NCBI GenBank assembly: GCA_902554035.1
Contig: CACDMX010000006.1
Coordinates: forward strand, 1 to 49,526
Origin: an uncultured Pelagibacteraceae bacterium
GTDB taxonomy: Bacteria; Pseudomonadota; Alphaproteobacteria; Pelagibacterales; Pelagibacteraceae
Direction of reading: 5' to 3'
Length of the DNA: 49,526 nucleotides
Both the position numbers and the translations under genes were made by a program. Positions 8,533 through 18,040 of the stretch are shown here, piece by piece. The first letter of the stretch is position 1. Each line of letters begins with the position of its first letter. The notes under the pieces are model-generated. The model saw nothing but the letters and a program-made list of their open reading frames with translations, had not been told where the DNA came from and did not search any database.

Positions 8533-9358
8533 TTCAATTATATCTAACGAATATTCTCTTTTCATTTTATTAATGATTTTAACTGCCTTTCCAGTAGGTT
8601 TTTTTGCAGGATTATTTGGTATTGGCGGAGGTTTAATCACTGTTCCTTTCTTATTTTTTATATTTGAAAGTTTAAATGTTGACCCCAATTACCTCATGCA
8701 TTTAGCAGTAGGTACCTCGTTTTCTATAATTATACCTACCTCCGGGGTTTCAGTTTTTACTCATAAAAAACACAATGCTGTAAATTTAAGTATTATTAAG
8801 AGTTATGGTCTATTTGTAATATTAGGAGTTTTGTCTGGAACCATATTTGCTGCTGCTTTAGATACAAAATCATTATTGTTATTTTTTACTGTAATAGTTT
8901 ATTTTTTAGGAGCTTATCTTCTTAATCTTAAAGATAAGGCAAGTAAAATTAAGGCAAATTTTAATCTATTACCTAGAGTGGTTTTTGGTTTTGCTTCAGG
9001 CTTTATATCAGCTCCAATGGGAATTGGTGGTGCAGTCATGAATGTTCCTATATTGAGATACTTTGGATATCCAATTAACAAAGCAATTGGCAGTGCAGCT
9101 GCTATAGGTTTAATTATAGCTTCATTTGGTGCAATTGGTTTTTTAATCACGGGATCATATTTAAACGTAAATCTACCACTAAGCATTGGCTTTATAAACA
9201 TACCTGCATTTTTAATTTTTATACCTATAACCATGTTTATGGCTAGAGTTGGCGCTAATACGGTTCATAAGTTAAATAAGTCTAAAATCCAAAAATTTTT
9301 TGGAATTTTTTTGTATGTCGTTGGAACAATTTTTTTATATAGATATTTAGTTATTTAA
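8525..9358 (+). CDS. TauE/SafE (TSUP) family permease
   Basis: A 277-residue polytopic protein with about eight membrane helices. The two inverted family signatures are visible: GFFAGLFGIGGGLITVPFL near residues 25-44 and GFASGFISAPMGIGGAVMNV near 155-175. TSUP proteins move sulfite, sulfoacetate, taurine-derived or other small anions across the inner membrane; the substrate is unassigned. The start is a TTG at 8525 that overlaps the dusA stop by 8 nt. A later ATG at 8573 would cut into the first helix, so I kept TTG. The gene abuts the convergent phosphomannomutase gene without spacing. Confidence 0.85.
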   Translation: MISSIISNEYSLFILLMILTAFPVGFFAGLFGIGGGLITVPFLFFIFESLNVDPNYLMHLAVGTSFSIIIPTSGVSVFTHKKHNAVNLSIIKSYGLFVILGVLSGTIFAAALDTKSLLLFFTVIVYFLGAYLLNLKDKASKIKANFNLLPRVVFGFASGFISAPMGIGGAVMNVPILRYFGYPINKAIGSAAAIGLIIASFGAIGFLITGSYLNVNLPLSIGFINIPAFLIFIPITMFMARVGANTVHKLNKSKIQKFFGIFLYVVGTIFLYRYLVI

Positions 9359-10804
9359 TTAGATTTTTTGATCGTATTCACCGATTTTCCCAGTTTCTTG
9401 TAGTAAACTATCTATAAATTTAAAAATTTCTTTTTTTCTTATATCAGAGGTAGGACTTTCAGTAACAATAACTAATGATGGTTTATTTGATGAGGCTCTT
9501 ACTAAACCCCAGGATCCATCTTCAAGAGTAAATCTTATACCATTTACTGTAAGTATATCTTGTATTTTTAAACCATCTATTTTTTTATTGCTATTTTTTA
9601 ATTTATTAATTTTTAAAATTATTTCCTCAATAACTTTGTATTTTTCATCATCTTTACAAAACGGACCCATTGTAGGACTTTGGAATGTTTTCGGAAGTTT
9701 ATTAATTAATTCATTAATATTTTTATTTTGACTATCCAAAAGATGGCAAATTTGAATTGCAGAATTAATTCCATCATCAAATCCATATCCTAGAGGTTTG
9801 TTGAAAAAAAAATGTCCACTTTTTTCAAATCCTGCAATTGCTTTATCCTGATTAACTTTTCTTTTAATATATGAATGTCCTGTTTTCCAATAAACTGTTT
9901 TACATTTATTATTCAACAGAACTTCATCTTTTTGAAATAATCCAGTTGATTTAACGTCTACAATAAATTTTGAACCAGGATGATTATTAGATATATTCCT
10001 TGCAATTAACAAACCAATTTTATCAGCAAATATTTCATTACCTTCATTATCAACTACTCCAACACGATCACCGTCTCCATCAAAACCAAATCCAACATCA
10101 GCCTTATTTTCTTTTACACATTTTGCAATTTCATGTAACATTTTCATATCTTCAGGATTAGGATTATATTTTGGAAAATTATAATCAAGATTACAATCTA
10201 ATTCTATAACCTCACAACCAATTCCTCTTAAAATTTGTGGGGCAAATATTCCTGCAGTTCCATTTCCACATGCTGCTACAACTTTTAAATTTTTCTTGAT
10301 TTTATTACTTGATAATTCACCAATATAAATTTTATTAAAATCATTTATTGACTTATATGAACCTTCTCCAGATACAAATTTTTTATTTAAAACAATATCT
10401 TTAAGTTCTGACATTTCTTCTTTACAATGAGTTAATCCTTTTTCAATACCCATCTTAATTCCTGTCCATCCATTTTCATTATGACTTGCAGTAATCATTG
10501 CTACAGCATCTGAATTTAACTTAAATTGTGAAAAATATATTGTAGGAGATAAACACAAACCTATATCCTCAACATGACATCCGGTTGATTTTAATCCTTC
10601 TATGAAATTTTTTTTAACTTCTTCGCTATAAGATCTATAATCGTGTCCAACTGTAACTCTTGGTTTTTTTATTTTTTTAATAATTTGTGTTCCAAAACCT
10701 TTTCCTACAGCTTTGATTCCTTCCCCATTAATGCTATCTGGATATAACCATCGTGCGTCATACTCTCTAAAACCTAGTGGATCAATTTTTACTGAATTTT
10801 CCAT
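9359..10804 (-). CDS. Phosphomannomutase / phosphoglucomutase
   Basis: A four-domain alpha-D-phosphohexomutase of about 481 residues that interconverts hexose 1- and 6-phosphates for nucleotide-sugar synthesis. The phosphoserine loop ITASHNENGWTG is near residue 105, the Mg-binding loop GFDGDGDRVGVVD near 240, the sugar-specificity GFEKSGHFFF near 325, and a phosphate-binding C-terminal domain ends ...VRASSNKPSLVIVTES. The FREYDARW start matches AlgC/ManB-type enzymes. The frame is open to 10918, but the extra N-terminal residues are unlike the family, so I use the ATG at 10804 (MENSVKIDPLGFREYD). It presumably feeds the surface glycosyltransferases. Confidence 0.85.
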   Translation of the reverse strand: MENSVKIDPLGFREYDARWLYPDSINGEGIKAVGKGFGTQIIKKIKKPRVTVGHDYRSYSEEVKKNFIEGLKSTGCHVEDIGLCLSPTIYFSQFKLNSDAVAMITASHNENGWTGIKMGIEKGLTHCKEEMSELKDIVLNKKFVSGEGSYKSINDFNKIYIGELSSNKIKKNLKVVAACGNGTAGIFAPQILRGIGCEVIELDCNLDYNFPKYNPNPEDMKMLHEIAKCVKENKADVGFGFDGDGDRVGVVDNEGNEIFADKIGLLIARNISNNHPGSKFIVDVKSTGLFQKDEVLLNNKCKTVYWKTGHSYIKRKVNQDKAIAGFEKSGHFFFNKPLGYGFDDGINSAIQICHLLDSQNKNINELINKLPKTFQSPTMGPFCKDDEKYKVIEEIILKINKLKNSNKKIDGLKIQDILTVNGIRFTLEDGSWGLVRASSNKPSLVIVTESPTSDIRKKEIFKFIDSLLQETGKIGEYDQKI

Positions 10805-10959
10805 GTTGATATATGTACATTTTTTTAATTTTTTTATTGATATATTTTTCCTATGTTCTATAAATGTTCTATTGATTTCTAATTTATATAGTATATTAAG
10901 GAAATCTACATACAACATCTAGTTGTTTTACTAAAAACGTTATATATTAAGGGAGTTAA

Positions 10960-12897
10960 ATGAACAAGTTTTTGTCTCAGGCTATCAAGAAAGCTGTCTC
11001 TGAATACAGCCCAAGTACTATTAAATCCAATAATGATAAAAGACCTGATTTGTTTTCTCTTAGCGATCAAGCTGAGCTATTTCAAAATGCAAAAGGGATA
11101 ACAATTAAAATTGACCGAAGCAGAGATAAAAATTTAACTGATTTTGGTAGAGCAACATTGAGCGATAGATATTTAGGAGAAAATGAATCTTATCAAGATT
11201 TGTTTGCAAGAGTAGCAAGTCATTACGCTGATGATAATTTGCACGCTCAAAGGATATATAATTATATTAGTGATTTATGGTTTATGCCAGCTACACCTGT
11301 ATTGTCAAACGGAGGAACCAAAAGAGGATTACCAATTTCTTGTTTTTTGAATGAAGCAGGAGATAGTTTAAATGGAATTTTAGATTTATGGAGTGAAAAT
11401 GTTTGGTTAGCTGCTAGAGGAGGCGGTATAGGAAGTTATTGGGGAAACCTAAGATCAATAGGTGAAAAAATCGGTAGAGTTGGAAAAACTTCAGGAATCA
11501 TTCCTTTTATCAAAGTAATGGACTCTCTTACAATGGCAATAAGTCAAGGATCACTTAGAAGGGGATCTGCTGCATGTTATTTACCAATAGATCATCCTGA
11601 GATAGAAGAATTTATTGAGATGAGACGTCCGACTGGAGGAGATCCTAATAGAAAAGCGTTAAATCTTCACCATGGAGTTCTAGTTTCAGATGCTTTCATG
11701 AGAGCAGTTGAAATGGATGAACAGTGGGGACTAAAAAGTCCAAAAGATGGTTCAATACAGTCAACAATTTCAGCAAGAAATTTATGGATTAGATTGCTTA
11801 CAGCGAGAGTGGAAACTGGAGAGCCATATATAATTTTTATAGATACTGTTAATAGACAAATACCACAACACCATAAATTAGCAGGTCTAAATGTTAAGAC
11901 TTCCAATCTGTGTAGTGAAATTACTCTTCCTACAGGATTAGACAGAGACGGCAAAGAAAGAACCGCTGTTTGTTGTTTGTCATCTTTAAACATTGAAAAA
12001 TATGATGAATGGAAAGACGATAAAAATTTCATTAAAGATGTAATGAGATTTTTAGATAATGTATTGGAAGATTTTATACATAAAGCTCCTGAAGAATTTC
12101 AAGATGCAAAATACTCTGCAGAAAGAGAGCGTAGTGTGGGTTTGGGCGTAATGGGTCTTCACTCTTTCTTTCAACAAAAAATGATACCACTAGAGTCGGT
12201 AATGAGCAAAGTGTGGAACAAAAAAATATTTGAAAAAATTCAAAAAGAAGTAGATCAAGCATCAAAAGACTTAGCAGAAGAGAGAGGCTCATGTCCAGAT
12301 GCTGCAGAATATGGTTATAAAGAAAGATTTTCTAACAAGACTGCAATAGCACCAACTGCATCAATTTCTATAATTTGTGGAGGCACATCTCCAGGTGTAG
12401 AACCAATAGCTGCTAACAGTTACACTCACAAAACTTTGTCTGGATCTTTTAATGTTAGAAATAAATATCTTGGAAAATTACTCGCAAAACATAATAGAGA
12501 TGATGATGAAACCTGGTCTAGTATTACAACTAATCAAGGTTCCGTATCTCACTTAGACTTTTTGACTCAACAAGAAAAAGACGTTTTTAAAACAGCCTTT
12601 GAACTAGATCAAAAGTGGATAGTTGAATTAGGAGCTGATCGGACTCCTCATATTTCTCAAGCCCAATCTATCAATATATTTTTACCTGCTGATGTTCATA
12701 AAAAAGAACTTCATCAAATCCATTTTCAAGCATGGAAAAAGGGTTTAAAAAGTTTGTATTATTGCAGGTCTAAGTCAATTCAGCGAGCCGAAAATGTTAA
12801 TGATGCTAAATCAACGGACATTACAGCGAATGTTTATAAATCAAATAAAAAACAAGACAATCAACCAGAATATGAGGAGTGCTTATCATGTCAGTAA
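10960..12897 (+). CDS. nrdA: Class I ribonucleoside-diphosphate reductase, alpha subunit
   Basis: A 645-residue catalytic subunit that makes deoxyribonucleotides. Key residues are visible: redox Cys128 in PISCFLNE, the active-site N-L-C-S-E at Asn316/Cys318/Glu320, a second redox Cys in AVCCLSSLN, the radical-transfer Tyr600-Tyr601 pair in SLYYCRS, and the C-terminal shuttle pair CLSC (641-644). The N-terminus goes almost directly into the alpha barrel, with no room for the usual ATP-cone activity domain of about 90 residues. A good ribosome site, AGGGAG, lies 4 nt before ATG. It overlaps nrdB by 10 nt. Confidence 0.9.
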   Translation: MNKFLSQAIKKAVSEYSPSTIKSNNDKRPDLFSLSDQAELFQNAKGITIKIDRSRDKNLTDFGRATLSDRYLGENESYQDLFARVASHYADDNLHAQRIYNYISDLWFMPATPVLSNGGTKRGLPISCFLNEAGDSLNGILDLWSENVWLAARGGGIGSYWGNLRSIGEKIGRVGKTSGIIPFIKVMDSLTMAISQGSLRRGSAACYLPIDHPEIEEFIEMRRPTGGDPNRKALNLHHGVLVSDAFMRAVEMDEQWGLKSPKDGSIQSTISARNLWIRLLTARVETGEPYIIFIDTVNRQIPQHHKLAGLNVKTSNLCSEITLPTGLDRDGKERTAVCCLSSLNIEKYDEWKDDKNFIKDVMRFLDNVLEDFIHKAPEEFQDAKYSAERERSVGLGVMGLHSFFQQKMIPLESVMSKVWNKKIFEKIQKEVDQASKDLAEERGSCPDAAEYGYKERFSNKTAIAPTASISIICGGTSPGVEPIAANSYTHKTLSGSFNVRNKYLGKLLAKHNRDDDETWSSITTNQGSVSHLDFLTQQEKDVFKTAFELDQKWIVELGADRTPHISQAQSINIFLPADVHKKELHQIHFQAWKKGLKSLYYCRSKSIQRAENVNDAKSTDITANVYKSNKKQDNQPEYEECLSCQ

Positions 12898-13895
12898 TTA
12901 AACAAGGAAAAAAAGAGATTATACAACCAAAAAAGATGGGTTTATTAGTAGAAAATCCTGTGTATAAGCCATTTAGGTATCCATGGTGTTACGACGCTTG
13001 GCTAACACAACAAAGAATACACTGGTTACCAGAAGAAGTTCCACTTGGAGATGACGTAAGAGACTGGCAAAAAAGTTTATCTCAAGCAGAAAAGAATTTA
13101 TTAACTCAAATTTTCAGATTTTTCACTCAGGCTGATGTTGAGGTTAATAATTGCTATTTGAGACACTACACAACTGTATTTAAACCTACGGAAGTTTTAA
13201 TGATGATGACTGCTTTTGCTGCAATGGAAACAGTACATATAGCAGCATACTCTCATCTTCTAGATACAATTGGAATGCCAGAAACAGAATATTCTGCCTT
13301 CATGAAATATAAAGAAATGAAAGATAAATATGATTACATGCAGGGATTTAATATGAATTCAAAAGAAGATATTGCAAAGACTGTTGCTGTGTTCAGTGCT
13401 TTCACAGAAGGTTTGCAACTGTTTGCAAGCTTCGCAATACTATTAAATTTTCCAAGATTTAATAAAATGAAAGGTATGGGACAAATAGTAACCTGGTCAG
13501 TGAGAGATGAGACACTCCACTGCAACTCTATGATCAGAATTTTTAAAGAATTCATAAAAGAAAATCCTGAAATTTGGACACCTAAACTAAAAAAAGAAAT
13601 TTATGAAGCTTGCAGAACAATTATAGAGCATGAAGACGCTTTTATAGATTTAGCTTTTGAAATGGGACCAATGAAAGGATTAACCGCACAAGAAGTAAAA
13701 GACTATATAAGATTTATTGGAAATAGAAGACTTTCCCAATTAGGATTGGAGCCTATTTATAATGTGGATAAAAATCCTCTTACATGGTTAGATACAATGC
13801 TTAATGCTGTTGAGCATATGAACTTTTTTGAGGGTAGAGCTACAGAATATTCTAAAGCTTCTACTCAAGGAAGTTGGACAGAAGCTTTTAGTTAA
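12888..13895 (+). CDS. nrdB: Class I ribonucleoside-diphosphate reductase, beta subunit
   Basis: The 335-residue radical-generating partner of NrdA. The dinuclear metal ligands and the tyrosyl radical position are intact: Asp83 (TQADVEVN), Glu114 and His117 with Tyr121 in METVHIAAYSH, and later Glu residues in AFTEGLQLFAS and VRDETLHC, the latter with His. This arrangement matches the tyrosyl-radical, class Ia-like type. I use the ATG at 12888, which has a GAGGAG ribosome site 8 nt upstream inside nrdA; a GTG three codons earlier is in frame but lacks such a site. Overlap with nrdA implies coupled translation. Confidence 0.9.
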   Translation: MSVIKQGKKEIIQPKKMGLLVENPVYKPFRYPWCYDAWLTQQRIHWLPEEVPLGDDVRDWQKSLSQAEKNLLTQIFRFFTQADVEVNNCYLRHYTTVFKPTEVLMMMTAFAAMETVHIAAYSHLLDTIGMPETEYSAFMKYKEMKDKYDYMQGFNMNSKEDIAKTVAVFSAFTEGLQLFASFAILLNFPRFNKMKGMGQIVTWSVRDETLHCNSMIRIFKEFIKENPEIWTPKLKKEIYEACRTIIEHEDAFIDLAFEMGPMKGLTAQEVKDYIRFIGNRRLSQLGLEPIYNVDKNPLTWLDTMLNAVEHMNFFEGRATEYSKASTQGSWTEAFS

Positions 13896-13902
13896 TATTT
13901 TT

Positions 13903-15027
13903 TTATCTTTGATTTAATTGAACAACTTTTCGGTACTTACTACCTTTATAACTTGCAAGAGGTCTTATTAACTTATTTGCGGCGTGTTGTTCCATTATGT
14001 GAGCTGACCAACCAGTAATTCTTGACATTACAAAAATTGGAGTAAAAAAATCAGTATCAAAACCCATTAAATGGTAAGTTGGTCCAGTAGGGTAGTCAAC
14101 ATTTGGATGGATGTTTTTACGATCAATCATAACTTTTTCAACAATATCGTAAATTTTCTCAAATTTTTTATCTTTTTTAATCTTAGCAACTTTACCAAAA
14201 TATTCTCTCATTGTTGGAACTCTTGAATCGCCACTTTTATAAACTCTATGACCAAAACCCATAACTACTTCTTTATTATCCAGAGCGCTATTTATCCATT
14301 TTAAAGCATTTTCAGGTTTTTTTATCTTTTTCATCATATGCATTACTTCTTCATTGGCGCCTCCGTGCAATGGTCCTTTTAAACTAGCAATAGCACCAGT
14401 AATCGCTCCATGGATATCAGACAAACTACTTGTAATGGTTCTAGCGGTAAATGTTGAAACATTAAAACTATGTTCCGCATATAAAATTAAAGAAACATCA
14501 AAAGCTTTGACAATTTCTTTATTGGGAACTTTTCCAAAACACATGTGAAAAAAATTCTCTGACATTGAATATTTCTTTTTTGGAGGAATTATTTTTTTTC
14601 CTTTTCTTGCTCTGTAAAATGCAGCTAGTGCAACAGGAGTTTTTGCAAAAATTCTCATTGCTTTTCTTAAGTTAGCTTTAGGAGAATTATCTCTAGTTTC
14701 TTTATCTTCTAGACCCATAATACTAACTGCTGTTCTCGCAACATCCATTGGATGTGCTTTCTTTGGGATTTTTTTTATGTCAGCAAGTAGAGTATTTGAT
14801 AATTTTCTTTCTTTTCTTTCTTGTGTTTCAAAATTTTTTAATTGTTTTTTATTAGGGAGTTCCCCGTTTAAAATTAAATATGCAACTTCTTCAAATTTAC
14901 ATTTTGAACATAAATCTTGTGCTGCATACCCTCTATAAGTAAGTGAATTTATTTCGGGCATTACTTTTGAAACCTCAGTTTCATCAACAACTATGCCAAG
15001 TAAGCCTTTTTTTATTTCATCACTCAT
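13903..15027 (-). CDS. prpC: 2-methylcitrate synthase (citrate synthase family)
   Basis: A 374-residue citrate-synthase-fold enzyme. It contains AEHSFNVSTFTART, PLHGGANEEVM and GFGHRVYKSGDSR, which hold the catalytic His residues, and NVDYPTGPTYHLMG near the C-terminus. The short length, and its place as third gene of a prpD-prpB-prpC operon (4-nt overlap with prpB), argue for condensation of propionyl-CoA with oxaloacetate rather than a main TCA citrate synthase, although such enzymes often accept acetyl-CoA as well. It converges on nrdB with 7 nt between the stops. Confidence 0.85.
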   Translation of the reverse strand: MSDEIKKGLLGIVVDETEVSKVMPEINSLTYRGYAAQDLCSKCKFEEVAYLILNGELPNKKQLKNFETQERKERKLSNTLLADIKKIPKKAHPMDVARTAVSIMGLEDKETRDNSPKANLRKAMRIFAKTPVALAAFYRARKGKKIIPPKKKYSMSENFFHMCFGKVPNKEIVKAFDVSLILYAEHSFNVSTFTARTITSSLSDIHGAITGAIASLKGPLHGGANEEVMHMMKKIKKPENALKWINSALDNKEVVMGFGHRVYKSGDSRVPTMREYFGKVAKIKKDKKFEKIYDIVEKVMIDRKNIHPNVDYPTGPTYHLMGFDTDFFTPIFVMSRITGWSAHIMEQHAANKLIRPLASYKGSKYRKVVQLNQR

Positions 15028-15920
15028 TCATGCCCCTCTGAACTAAAATTATAAATTTTTTCGTCCAAACTATTGTATTTTTCGTAGTCAACAAGTTCGT
15101 ATAAACGTTTTCTAGTCTGCATTTTATCGATAATATTGTTCTGATGTCCATTTGTATAAATGTCTCTTAATCCATCTTCAACATTTTTCATTGCCAGTCT
15201 CTGAGTTGTAACTGGATAAATAACAATATTATATCCAAAATTCTCTAATTCCTTATAATTGAATAGCTTTGACTTTCCAAACTCAGTCATATTTGCCAAT
15301 AAGTAACAAGATAATTCCTTCCTGACCTTCTCAAAATCCTTTTCATCATGTAAAGCTTCAGGAAAAATTATCTCAGCTCCAGCATCAATATATGCTTTAC
15401 ATCTTTCAATCATTTTATCTATACCCTCAACACTCTTTGCATCTGATCTTGCAATTATTTTAAAATTATCATCTTTTTTTGCAGAAATACATTCTTTAAT
15501 TTTCATAACCATAGCTTCAGTACTTATTAACTCTTTGTTATCTAAATGCCCGCATCTTTTTCTTTCAATTTGATCCTCTAAATGAACAGATGCGACTCCA
15601 AATTCTTCAAAAGTTTCTATAGTTTCTTTACATGATTTGAAACCAGTATCTATATCTACAATCGTTGGAAGATTAGTAACTCTTGAGATTAAGTAAGATC
15701 GAGTACTAACATCTTGCAAAGTTGTTAATCCTATATCGGGAAATCCAAGATCGTTTGCCATTACTGCACCTGAAACATAAACTGCATCATAACCAATTTC
15801 CTCAATTAGTTTTGCTGTAAGAGGATTGTAAGCACCAGGAACTCTTAAAATTTTATTTGATTTTAATTTATTAACAAAATCTAATCTTTTTTGACTTGGT
15901 TCTTTTTCAACAAAATGCAT
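15024..15920 (-). CDS. prpB: 2-methylisocitrate lyase
   Basis: A 298-residue member of the isocitrate lyase / PEP mutase family that cleaves 2-methylisocitrate to pyruvate and succinate. The family sequence IERKRCGHLDNK, with the catalytic Cys near residue 122, and the metal-binding DIDTGF are clear, as is the start LRVPGAYNPLTAKLIEE. Its length matches PrpB rather than the much longer isocitrate lyase AceA. It overlaps prpD by 1 nt (TAATG) and prpC by 4 nt (ATGA), giving a tightly coupled operon. Confidence 0.9.
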   Translation of the reverse strand: MHFVEKEPSQKRLDFVNKLKSNKILRVPGAYNPLTAKLIEEIGYDAVYVSGAVMANDLGFPDIGLTTLQDVSTRSYLISRVTNLPTIVDIDTGFKSCKETIETFEEFGVASVHLEDQIERKRCGHLDNKELISTEAMVMKIKECISAKKDDNFKIIARSDAKSVEGIDKMIERCKAYIDAGAEIIFPEALHDEKDFEKVRKELSCYLLANMTEFGKSKLFNYKELENFGYNIVIYPVTTQRLAMKNVEDGLRDIYTNGHQNNIIDKMQTRKRLYELVDYEKYNSLDEKIYNFSSEGHE

Positions 15921-17422
15921 TAAAATATTCCTTTTTTTAAATTCTTTTTAATTTTAGATCTTTTTATTTCTATATTTAATTTATTTAGTTGTCCTGATTT
16001 TAATTTTTTAAGATTTTGTACGTTTTTTAAAAATCCTGCACTCTGCTTTTTGTTTAAAATATTTTCTGTTAAAGTTAAAAACTTATTAATATAATTTTCT
16101 CTTTTAAAAGGTCTTGATCCATATGGGTGGGCATCTGCTTTTTCTTGTTGTTGTGTTATTTTTTTTCCATTTTTTAAAGTTATTACTACTTTCGCACCAA
16201 ATGATTTTTTCTTTGGATTTGGGTTGTGATATTTGTTTGTCCATTTTTTATCCTCATGAGTTTTAATTGATCTCCAAATTTTAAGGGTGCTTTTTCTCTT
16301 AGCTCTTGATTTAGAGTAAGATCTAATATGATGCCAGTCACCGTCTTCAAGTGCTACAGCAAAAATATACATTATAGAATGATCTAATGTTTCCCTGCTT
16401 GCACTAGGATCCATTTTTTGAGGATCATTTGCTCCTGTTCCAATTACATAATGTGTGTGATGACTCGTGTAAATATCAATTTTTTTAACCTGATTTAAAT
16501 TATCTATTTTTTTTCTAAGTTTTTTTGCTAAATCAATTAGAGCTTGTGATTGATACTCTGCGGAATATTCTTTTGTATAAGTCTCTAGTATTGCTTTTTT
16601 AGTTTCACCTTTTTTAGGCAAAGGCACTTTATATAATGCTTTTTTTCCATCTAAAATCCTAGCTATTACACTATCTTCACCTTCATAGATTGGGCTTGGT
16701 GCACCTTCCCCACGCATAACTCTATCTACTGCTTCTATTGCAAGTTTTCCAGCATGAGCTGGAGCATAAGCTTTCCAGCTTGAGATCTCACCTTTTCTTG
16801 ATTGTCTTGTTGAAATTGTAGTATGCAATGCTTGTTGAATTGCCTGATAAATAGTTTCAGTTTTTAATTTAAGCATAGTTCCAATTCCTGCAGCTACACT
16901 TGGACCTAAATGCGCAATATGATCAATTTTATGTTTATGAAGACAAATTCCTTTTACAAGATTTACCTGTACTTCATAAGCGGTTAAAATACCTTTTATA
17001 AGGCTAATCCCACTTAATCTTTTTTGTTGGGCAACTGCAAGTAAAGGAGGAATATTATCTCCTGGATGACTGTAATCTGCGGCTAGAAAAGTATCGTGAA
17101 AATCTAATTCTCTTACAGCTGTTCCATTTGACCATGCTGCCCACTCACAATCTACTTTTATTTTTGAATTAACTCCAAATAGTGTAGCACCGTTATTTCT
17201 TTTATGTTTTAATGCCATTTCCCTAGAAGAGATAACAGCTTTTCTATTTAAAGAGGCAATTGCAACAGATGCATTATCAATTATTCTATTGATAACCATG
17301 TCCACTGATTTTTTATTAAGTTTTGAATTATCACTAGCTATTTCAGCAATTTTCCAAGCCAGTTGTTTTTTCTTTGGCAAGTGTATTTTTGATGGATAAA
17401 CTTTAACTCTATGAATAATCAA
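15920..17422 (-). CDS. prpD: 2-methylcitrate dehydratase (MmgE/PrpD family)
   Basis: A 500-residue MmgE/PrpD protein, the first gene of the methylcitrate operon. It dehydrates 2-methylcitrate towards 2-methylaconitate or 2-methylisocitrate. Visible family features are [28 protein letters not shown] near residue 105-130, [36 protein letters not shown] and the C-terminal [17 protein letters not shown]. No methylaconitase (acnD/prpF) or propionyl-CoA ligase (prpE) is linked, so a general aconitase and another CoA source must complete the cycle. Confidence 0.88.
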   Translation of the reverse strand: MIIHRVKVYPSKIHLPKKKQLAWKIAEIASDNSKLNKKSVDMVINRIIDNASVAIASLNRKAVISSREMALKHKRNNGATLFGVNSKIKVDCEWAAWSNGTAVRELDFHDTFLAADYSHPGDNIPPLLAVAQQKRLSGISLIKGILTAYEVQVNLVKGICLHKHKIDHIAHLGPSVAAGIGTMLKLKTETIYQAIQQALHTTISTRQSRKGEISSWKAYAPAHAGKLAIEAVDRVMRGEGAPSPIYEGEDSVIARILDGKKALYKVPLPKKGETKKAILETYTKEYSAEYQSQALIDLAKKLRKKIDNLNQVKKIDIYTSHHTHYVIGTGANDPQKMDPSASRETLDHSIMYIFAVALEDGDWHHIRSYSKSRAKRKSTLKIWRSIKTHEDKKWTNKYHNPNPKKKSFGAKVVITLKNGKKITQQQEKADAHPYGSRPFKRENYINKFLTLTENILNKKQSAGFLKNVQNLKKLKSGQLNKLNIEIKRSKIKKNLKKGIF

Positions 17423-17440
17423 TATAACTCCTAAAATCTA

Positions 17441-18040
17441 TTACTGTAATACAATAATAATTGCAGTTATCAAAAGTAAAATTGCTAAAAAATACTCAAT
17501 AACTGCTTTAATTTTATTATTCTTCACCAAATTTCTAATAGCAGAACCAAAAGCAGCCCAAGGTGATATTGATAAGGGACAAATTATTAGTGCAATGATT
17601 GCAATAAAAATAATTGAAAAAAATAAATTTCCATCTTTAGGAAGAAAACCAGATGCAGCCATGCTCGATATAGTCCAAGCCTTAGGATTTACAATTTGAA
17701 ATAAAGCAGCTTCATGAAATTTTAGTGGTCTTGCATCGTCCTCCTTTATTTTACTGAAAGATCCAATAATCTTATAACCGAGATACAGCAGGTATAAAGC
17801 ACACAATATTTTTAAAATATTTTGAAGTTGTGGGAAAATTTGAAATATTTTACCAAGCCCTAAACACACTAGGATTAATTGCAAGACATGACCTATGGTA
17901 ATCCCCGTCATGTGTGGAACCGTTTTTAAAAAACCAAATTTCAAACCTGATGTTAAAACCATTGCATTATTTGGACCTGGTGTTACGTACATAACAAAAT
18001 AGAATGTTATAAGTGCAAATAAAAGCTCAAGATTAATCAT
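17441..18040 (-). CDS. LysE/RhtB family amino-acid exporter
   Basis: A 199-residue protein with about six membrane helices. The N-terminal motif FVMYVTPGPNNAMVLTSGLKFG is the LysE/RhtB signature (PGPNN-MV...G), and the central FQIVNPKAW is the second family landmark (NPKAW/L). Such carriers export lysine, threonine, homoserine or related compounds. It overlaps the start of the HAD phosphatase-side operon by 8 nt: the phosphatase stop lies just inside this gene's start. No regulator is adjacent, so the substrate remains unknown. Confidence 0.85.
   Translation of the reverse strand: MINLELLFALITFYFVMYVTPGPNNAMVLTSGLKFGFLKTVPHMTGITIGHVLQLILVCLGLGKIFQIFPQLQNILKILCALYLLYLGYKIIGSFSKIKEDDARPLKFHEAALFQIVNPKAWTISSMAASGFLPKDGNLFFSIIFIAIIALIICPLSISPWAAFGSAIRNLVKNNKIKAVIEYFLAILLLITAIIIVLQ

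Noticed and set aside
10805-10918. N-terminal extension of the phosphomannomutase
   Set aside because: The extra 38 residues do not resemble the family and the ATG at 10804 gives the normal start; the interval is treated as upstream region of nrdA and the mutase.
13903-15027. Housekeeping citrate synthase gltA
   Set aside because: Short length and tight overlap with prpB and prpD favour 2-methylcitrate synthase; dual activity cannot be excluded.
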